From Rhodobiaceae bacterium (GTDB lineage: Bacteria > Pseudomonadota > Alphaproteobacteria > RS24), in contig JAHEIG010000005.1 of the NCBI GenBank assembly GCA_024639515.1, forward strand, positions 1-50,976: a DNA stretch of 50,976 nucleotides, written 5' to 3'. Position numbers and translations under genes: made by a program. Position 1 is the stretch's first letter. Every line of letters starts with the position of its first letter. The notes below the pieces were generated by a model. The model saw only the letters and a program-made list of their open reading frames with translations, did not search any database and was not told where the DNA came from. This document shows, piece after piece, positions 46,481 through 50,976 of this stretch.

Positions 46481-47293
46481 TTACGTCTCTCCATCAGATT
46501 TAGATTTTTCAAAAAACGCCCGCACCGCCTGTTTGTTCTCCTCCGAACCAGTCAGCAGGGCATATTGTTCGCGGTCCATGAAGGACGTCGCATAATTCAG
46601 CGCATAAGCATGAGCGTTCACCGCTTGCTTGCTCATCCGCACCGGTAGCGGTGGCAAGGCCACTACTTTCTCTGCCAGTTGGCGGGCTTTGGCCCGCGCC
46701 GCGCCCTTGGGCGTCACGAAATCGACCAAGCCCCATTGTTCGGCCTGATCCGGTGCAATGTCTTCGCCGAGAATAATCACTTGTTTGGCGCGCGACGGCC
46801 CAATCAACGCGGTGATGCGCGGATTCGCCTGCCAGCTCATATTAATCCCAAGCGGGACTTCCGGCAGGCGCAATAGCGCGTCATCGGCGCACACCCGCCA
46901 ATCGCATGACACAGCCAGCGCAAGGCCTCCGCCCAAGCAATAGCCCTCAATGGCGCAAATCGTTACCTGCTCCAGCTCCTCCCACGCGGCGCACATATCA
47001 GGCCCGAGCAATAAGGCTTGGCGTTGCTCTAATTTGCCCATGTGATGGGTGCGCATGTTAGGGTCCTTCAAATCTGCGCCAGCCGAGAAAACCGGCGTGC
47101 CAGTCAGCACCACCGCATGGCTTTCAATATCGGTTTTGAGCCAGCGCGCGACATCGCGCAAACCGCTCATAATCGCGTGAGACAATGGGTTTCGTGGGTT
47201 ATCGCGCTGCAGCGTCACCGTCGCAATGCCGCCCTCATGGCTTAGCGTTAACCCCTCGGGCAAACTTGGCAATAACATTTCAGATGAAGACAC
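46481..47293 (-). CDS. Enoyl-CoA hydratase/isomerase family protein
   Basis: A crotonase-fold protein of about 270 residues with the oxyanion-hole segments FSAGADLKD and YCLGGGLALA, and the catalytic region LLRLPEVPLGINMSW. It likely hydrates or isomerises an enoyl-CoA in an acyl-CoA degradation path. I start at the GTG at 47293, which has AAGGAAGG seven bases upstream; ATG codons at 47326 and 47278 in the same frame lack such a site. First gene of the set running to the phosphotransferase. Confidence 0.88.
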   Translation of the reverse strand: MSSSEMLLPSLPEGLTLSHEGGIATVTLQRDNPRNPLSHAIMSGLRDVARWLKTDIESHAVVLTGTPVFSAGADLKDPNMRTHHMGKLEQRQALLLGPDMCAAWEELEQVTICAIEGYCLGGGLALAVSCDWRVCADDALLRLPEVPLGINMSWQANPRITALIGPSRAKQVIILGEDIAPDQAEQWGLVDFVTPKGAARAKARQLAEKVVALPPLPVRMSKQAVNAHAYALNYATSFMDREQYALLTGSEENKQAVRAFFEKSKSDGET

Positions 47294-47830
47294 AGGCACC
47301 CCTTCCTTGGCTTGTGACAACGTCATTTAGACAGTCAAAGCCTATCAGGAATTGCATCAGGTTCAAGGGTAATGGTGCTGGCGCCGTCCTCATCAGCACA
47401 AGCGGTGCTGTTCTGTTACATAGTACTCTGACACATGATTGCAGTTTTCCTCGTTCTTTGAAATTGCGCGCCACGCTTCATGGTCGAGCCTTAAGCCAAA
47501 GAACACCCTGGAGCAAAGAAGGGAGAGCCCCTCCCCCATTTTTTGTAGAGATGCAATCAAGCTAAGCGACGTATCAACGCTCAGTTAATCCATGGTGTCT
47601 GCGGGTTTGCCCCACTGACAACACTGCGATTAACCTTGTCGCAATTAGGTAGAGGGGCAACACGGCTATTTTTAATTTATTTATTTAAAAGAGTTTATTT
47701 CTCTCAATAACGGGGTTTTGCGCCTGAGAGAAATTTAGATACAAAAAAACCGCCCTTTCTAAAGCGCTGAAAGAGCGGGTTTCTTTGGGCTGTCAGCGAT
47801 TCCCGCTCGGGAGCCGCGACAACGAGCTGA
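47294..47830. other. Spacer with possible structured leader, AT-rich tract and terminator
   Basis: About 540 bp without a supportable gene. On the minus strand, before the enoyl-CoA hydratase, CAGCAC (47399-47394) can pair either with GTGCTG at 47405-47410 or with GTGCTG at 47375-47380, giving two mutually exclusive stems, followed by ACCCTTGAACCTGAT (47370-47356). An AT-rich tract lies at about 47668-47700, where a promoter for the operon could be. The terminator of the YCF48 gene is at 47743-47782. Confidence 0.5.
47743..47782 (-). terminator. Rho-independent terminator after the YCF48-type gene
   Basis: On the minus strand a stem CCGCTCTTTC (one mismatch) pairs with GAAAGGGCGG around a nine-base loop, followed by seven U. 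It lies about 50 bases after the stop of the repeat protein and separates that unit from the enoyl-CoA hydratase operon. Confidence 0.8.
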
Positions 47831-48841
47831 TTAATTGCTCAGTGCATGGCTCAGAATGCCTGGGTCACCATACAGCAAGACTGTGTCGTCTGGGCCACTC
47901 GATGCGGTGGCAAAACTTTTACGGTCTGAGCGGACAGTCGCGGTAAAACTCTTGCCGCTATCCTCTGAAACCAGCACCGAGCCGGACAGGCCCGCCAAGA
48001 CAATGCGGCCATCGGCCAATTGCGTGCCGCCTGAGATGGAGCGGTCGGAATTGGTTGCCGATTTGACCCATGTTTCACCACCATCAGCGCTAACGAAAGC
48101 ATTGCCGCGCATGCCCCACACCAAGATGGCGCCATTTTTCAAAGACATGCCGCCCCAGAAAGAGCCGTCATACGGTGTGTTGACGGTTTCGAAGGTCACG
48201 CCTTTGTCGGTCGAGCGATAAATCGTGCCAAACTCAGCCGGGATATACACCGCGCCATCAGCGCCGACGAAAATGTCGTTAAGGTGGAAGTCATCATAGC
48301 TATCGGCGATCAGCGAACGCGATGTCCATGAGGCGCCGCCATCATTTGTGCTCAGCACAACCGAGAAGCCACCAACGGCAATACCATTGGTTGGCGATGA
48401 GAAGTAAATACCGAAAAGCGGGTTTTCGCCGCGACGCTCATTATATTGCAGCGTCCAGTTTTCACCGCCATCTTCAGTTTTCATAATGGTAGCTTCGTGA
48501 CCGACCGCGTAGCCAATTTGCTCATTGACGAACATCACTGTGGTCAGTGTATTGCGGGTCGGGACATACTCGGCCTGACGCCAATTGGCGCCCATATCAT
48601 CAGAAAGCAGCACATGGCCATACTCGCCAACGGCAACCAGACGGGCGCCGACTTCCGCGACATCAAGCACCAGCGCTTTGGTGGCATAGGCACTTGCCTC
48701 GGCATATTCATGCGGCTCAACGGCGTGACTTGGCTGGCTCATTGTGAGACTGACGGACACCCCAACAGCCAGCGCAAAAGTTAAGCTGGCAAAGTGATTG
48801 CTGATTTTTGTAGAGACAATTTTGAGTGACTTAAATGACAT
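47831..48841 (-). CDS. YCF48/BNR-repeat secreted protein
   Basis: A 336-residue protein with a signal peptide (FASLTFALAVGVSVSLTMSQ, cleaved near SHA) and a beta-propeller. Six Asp-box-like repeats of the type S-x-D-x-G-x-x-W are visible (SDDMGANW, TEDGGENW, STNDGGASW, STDKGVTF, SADGGETW, SEDSGKSF). It is related to YCF48/HCF136, a photosystem II assembly factor, but there are no photosynthesis genes here. In many proteobacteria such proteins are encoded with DUF1329 proteins and MMPL/RND transporters, as here with DUF1329. AGGGAG precedes the ATG by seven bases. Confidence 0.87.
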   Translation of the reverse strand: MSFKSLKIVSTKISNHFASLTFALAVGVSVSLTMSQPSHAVEPHEYAEASAYATKALVLDVAEVGARLVAVGEYGHVLLSDDMGANWRQAEYVPTRNTLTTVMFVNEQIGYAVGHEATIMKTEDGGENWTLQYNERRGENPLFGIYFSSPTNGIAVGGFSVVLSTNDGGASWTSRSLIADSYDDFHLNDIFVGADGAVYIPAEFGTIYRSTDKGVTFETVNTPYDGSFWGGMSLKNGAILVWGMRGNAFVSADGGETWVKSATNSDRSISGGTQLADGRIVLAGLSGSVLVSEDSGKSFTATVRSDRKSFATASSGPDDTVLLYGDPGILSHALSN

Positions 48842-48989
48842 ATTTTTCTCCCTGATGCGGTCTCCCTCCCGCAAATTGAGGGGCCAGAATAGGCGCTGGC
48901 CTAGCCGCATGCAAGAGGCAAAAGGCCACAATCGGGGAATTATTCATCCACCGAGGTTACGCCTTGCTGCGGTCCGCAAAGGCTGTTGA

Positions 48990-50339
48990 TTAGCGGCCCA
49001 AGCGGCGAATATTCGACGGTGTGTATCGGTTTGGCTTGAGATGATCAGCTTGGAAGTTAATCGGTTTTTCCTCGTTGAGCAGTCCCAGCATGAGATAGCG
49101 CCCGACAACCAGATCATAGACTGTTGCCCCTGAGCCACCGCATAGAGGCACATCATACTGCACCCCGCCGCCGAGCTCTTGAACCCGCCATAATTGCCCA
49201 CGACCATCATAAATCTCAGTGGCGACAATGCCTTTGGTGTCTTCATCAATATAGAAAACCCGTTTGGCATAGACGTGACGGAATTCTGGTTTCAAAGATC
49301 CGACAACTTCCCATACACGGTGCTTCTCATAGCGCATGACATCTTGGTTGATATGTTTGGGGCCAACCATGTCTTTATATGTGGTCAGCACGCGGCGGAA
49401 ATTGTTATAGGCGATGAATTTCTCTGAACGCCCACGCACCGTCCAATTAAACCGGTCTGGCGCGCCATTATAGCCGCCAAAGCTATCTGAAGTGGTGATG
49501 CCGTCTGAGTTGGTGCCCGGGTTATCATAGGCAATCGTCGGGGCACGGCGCACACGGCGCGTACCGGGGCTATATGTCCACGCACGGCGCGCTTCCACCG
49601 CCATATTCAGCGTCTCTTGCACCAATACCACATAGCCAGCGCTGCGCGCCGGTGCCTTGGTTTGCAGCAGATAGAGAATAGACGTGTTGTTGAGGTCTTC
49701 GGCCCGCGACATTTGCGGATCTGACCAGCGGAAGATGGCGTCATCATGCACGGTGACTTCATAGTAATCGCCAAGCTGGTTCACCGGAATGGCGGTGAAC
49801 TCGCGCTGCAATTTGAAACTGCGATAGCGCAAAGTGTGGTTCCACACCAATTCCAAGCCATTATTTGGGATTGGGAAAGGCGAGGCCATAATCGCTTCGC
49901 TGACGCCATTGCCCTCAGCGACCAATTCGCCGATCAGTGCATTTTTGCGCGCCGCTTTATAAACAAACTCAGGGTTGGCGCAGGTGCGGTGGCTTGGATA
50001 GACATCCAAGAAATAAGTGTCGTGGCGCTCGATCAACGCCTTCTGCCCGCGCGTGATAAACGCATCATATTCTTCGGTATTGTCTTTAGTGATGCGGAAT
50101 AAAGGCTTTTCATCAGCGAACGGGTCGGGCAAATGCTCGCCCGCCACATAGCCTATGCCCTCGGGTGGTGAGGTCAGGCCACCTGTCCATGCCGGAATCG
50201 AACCATCGGCATTACCGGCCCGCTCTGAGCCGAGCGGCGTCAGGTCTTGGTCGAGACGGGCTGCTTGTTCGGCTGGCACTTTGGCCTGTGCGGTTACTGT
50301 GAAACCGAGGATAAAGAGTAAAGATATAAGCTTACGCAT
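48990..50339 (-). CDS. DUF1329 domain-containing periplasmic protein
   Basis: A 449-residue protein with signal peptide MRKLISLLFILGFTVTAQA and full DUF1329 features: a start region DLTPLGSERAGNADGSIPAWTGG split by conserved glycines, an AYSPGTRRVRRAP-like segment (TYSPGTRRVRRAPTIAYDNP), and the C-terminal EIYDGRGQLWRVQE. DUF1329 proteins have a LolB/LppX-like fold that can bind acyl chains (family knowledge). It lies ~150 bp upstream of the YCF48 gene in the same direction and is preceded by a near-copy gene, so this is one of two DUF1329 paralogues in tandem. Confidence 0.9.
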   Translation of the reverse strand: MRKLISLLFILGFTVTAQAKVPAEQAARLDQDLTPLGSERAGNADGSIPAWTGGLTSPPEGIGYVAGEHLPDPFADEKPLFRITKDNTEEYDAFITRGQKALIERHDTYFLDVYPSHRTCANPEFVYKAARKNALIGELVAEGNGVSEAIMASPFPIPNNGLELVWNHTLRYRSFKLQREFTAIPVNQLGDYYEVTVHDDAIFRWSDPQMSRAEDLNNTSILYLLQTKAPARSAGYVVLVQETLNMAVEARRAWTYSPGTRRVRRAPTIAYDNPGTNSDGITTSDSFGGYNGAPDRFNWTVRGRSEKFIAYNNFRRVLTTYKDMVGPKHINQDVMRYEKHRVWEVVGSLKPEFRHVYAKRVFYIDEDTKGIVATEIYDGRGQLWRVQELGGGVQYDVPLCGGSGATVYDLVVGRYLMLGLLNEEKPINFQADHLKPNRYTPSNIRRLGR

Positions 50340-50404
50340 CGGCGTGCCTTCCCTATTGTCTGTCGTCCGAACCCGCTCTCAAGGGTCGGCGGTTTGATAA
50401 TCTC

Positions 50405-50421
50405 TGACACTATGAGTGTCA
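50405..50421. promoter_or_regulatory. 17-bp perfect inverted repeat, operator-like, upstream of DUF1329
   Basis: TGACACT-ATG-AGTGTCA, seven perfect pairs around three bases, 66 bases before the DUF1329 start. On the minus strand it overlaps a candidate promoter, GTGACA (50422-50417) and TATCAA (50399-50394) with a 17-base spacer. A dimeric repressor binding here would cover the -35 region. Confidence 0.45.
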
Positions 50422-50481
50422 CATTCTTGACTTAACTTTAATCAAACTGCCCTCAACAAGGCAAACAAAAAGCAAATAAAA

Positions 50482-50507
50482 AAGGGCGGTGCCGAGGCAC
50501 CGCCCTT
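50482..50507 (-). terminator. Strong rho-independent terminator between DUF1329 genes
   Basis: AAGGGCGGTGCC pairs perfectly with GGCACCGCCCTT around a two- to three-base loop, followed on the minus strand by six U. It ends the transcript of the upstream DUF1329 gene, 22 bases after its stop, so the two paralogues are separately controlled at least in part. Confidence 0.92.
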
Positions 50508-50528
50508 AATAGCCTTACACTGTTTAGA

Positions 50529-50976
50529 TTAACGGCCGAGACGACGGACGTTAGCAGGAGTGTAGTAATCTGGTGTCAGACGTTCCAGACCAGTTACGAA
50601 GTTAGCCGGACGGCCAGACTTCATCCCAAGGCCGAGGTAACGACCAGCCAGAAGGTCATAGGTGAACTCACCACCAACAGTCCAGCAAACATGGGCTTCA
50701 GGACGGTAGTCAGGTGCCTGACCGATTTCCTGAATACGCCACAGTTCACCGCGACCATCATACATTTCGCCAGCAGTCATTTGATTGCTGTCTTCGTCCA
50801 TGCGCAGAACGCGCTTGGCATAAATGTGACGGGCGCCACCTTTCAGATTACCTTCAACAACCCACTGACGACGCATTTCGTAACGCATCGCATCAGAGCT
50901 GGCATGGCCTTTCTGAAGCAACTCACTGTATGGCGTCATAACAGCATTGTAGTTGTTCTGCTGAGACAATTTTTCC
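50529..50976 (-). CDS. Second DUF1329 domain protein, C-terminal part (runs off the window)
   Basis: The last ~148 residues of a DUF1329 protein; the frame is open to the window edge and the true start lies outside. It aligns with residues ~300-449 of the neighbouring paralogue: DAMRYEMRRQWVVEG against DVMRYEKHRVWEVVG, RHIYAKRVLRMDEDS, EMYDGRGELWRIQE, and the same ending PANVRRLGR against PSNIRRLGR. It is complete at its 3' end and not a pseudogene on the evidence seen. Confidence 0.9.
   Translation of the reverse strand, partial: EKLSQQNNYNAVMTPYSELLQKGHASSDAMRYEMRRQWVVEGNLKGGARHIYAKRVLRMDEDSNQMTAGEMYDGRGELWRIQEIGQAPDYRPEAHVCWTVGGEFTYDLLAGRYLGLGMKSGRPANFVTGLERLTPDYYTPANVRRLGR

Noticed and set aside
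47340-47375. A genuine TPP riboswitch
   Set aside because: Only ACCCTTGAACCTGAT fits. The 5' GGGGTGC/CTGAGA core and the 3' GCG-AGGG part are absent, and the downstream gene is not a thiamin gene. Kept only as a possible structured leader.
47185-47565. A 126-codon plus-strand frame reaching into the spacer
   Set aside because: More than a third of it is antisense to the enoyl-CoA hydratase gene (counting its upstream frame), it has no ribosome site and no recognisable sequence.
1-50976. tRNA genes, CRISPR arrays, insertion sequences, prophage or attachment sites
   Set aside because: I looked through the spacers for tRNA T-arm signals, regularly spaced repeats, transposase motifs and terminal repeats and found none. 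Almost all of the sequence is coding for chromosomal-type genes.

Overview
The window reads as a piece of an alphaproteobacterial chromosome, roughly 55-60% G+C by eye and densely coded. It has no tRNA, rRNA, insertion sequence or CRISPR array that I can see. The alphaproteobacterial assignment rests on several things: an aconitase gene divergent from ccmABCDG, the string dapF-mtaB-ftsY-yciB, a DUF2794 gene, an invasion-associated-locus-B (IalB) gene ahead of rlmN and argG, and a mesaconyl-CoA hydratase/CitE-like lyase pair typical of the ethylmalonyl-CoA pathway. A free-living marine lineage (SAR116-like or a relative) is a guess only.

Layout. 1-2.0 kb: MaoC-type hydratase and CitE-like lyase (minus), divergent from a PdxY-like kinase. 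2.9-11.2 kb: a long minus-strand block read as ffh, rpsP, rimM, trmD, rplS, leuC, leuD, leuB, asd (signal recognition, ribosome assembly, then leucine and aspartate-family biosynthesis). 11.35-15.0 kb: dapF, mtaB, ftsY, yciB (plus). 15.0-18.4 kb: ccmA-B-C-D-G and a Nudix gene (minus), including a 41-codon ccmD. 18.5-21.2 kb: acnA. 21.2-25.9 kb: a Gld-type ABC exporter operon (ATPase, permease, GldG-like, DUF4340). 26.2-27.4 kb: DUF2794 and a Bax-inhibitor-1 protein around a shared terminator. 27.4-31.5 kb: ybbP/ybbA divergent from tesA, as in enterobacteria. 31.5-35.8 kb: Tas-like aldo/keto reductase, pterin dehydratase, an SDR, a DMT exporter and a quinone reductase. 35.9-39.7 kb: an ECF sigma factor without an adjacent anti-sigma, then IalB, rlmN and argG. 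39.9-43.4 kb: a small outer-membrane barrel, folD, yggT, a PhnZ-like HD protein, a VOC protein and an acyltransferase. 43.5-51 kb: a co-oriented minus-strand accessory group of kinase-like phosphotransferase, lipocalin-like protein, SDR, enoyl-CoA hydratase, YCF48-type repeat protein and two DUF1329 proteins, the last cut by the window edge.

Most of the window is core metabolism and information processing. The least ordinary parts are four. The 43.5-51 kb group looks like an envelope lipid-handling plus acyl-CoA/alcohol catabolism island, with an operator-like palindrome and a potentially structured leader. The HD protein at 41.7-42.3 kb has all six metal ligands expected of PhnZ-type mixed-valence diiron oxygenases. 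S16 and RimM, encoded side by side, carry oppositely charged low-complexity tails. A 328-bp spacer at 25.9-26.2 kb is studded with GGAGG motifs. Family names come from recognising motifs and from memory of the families; no search was run.
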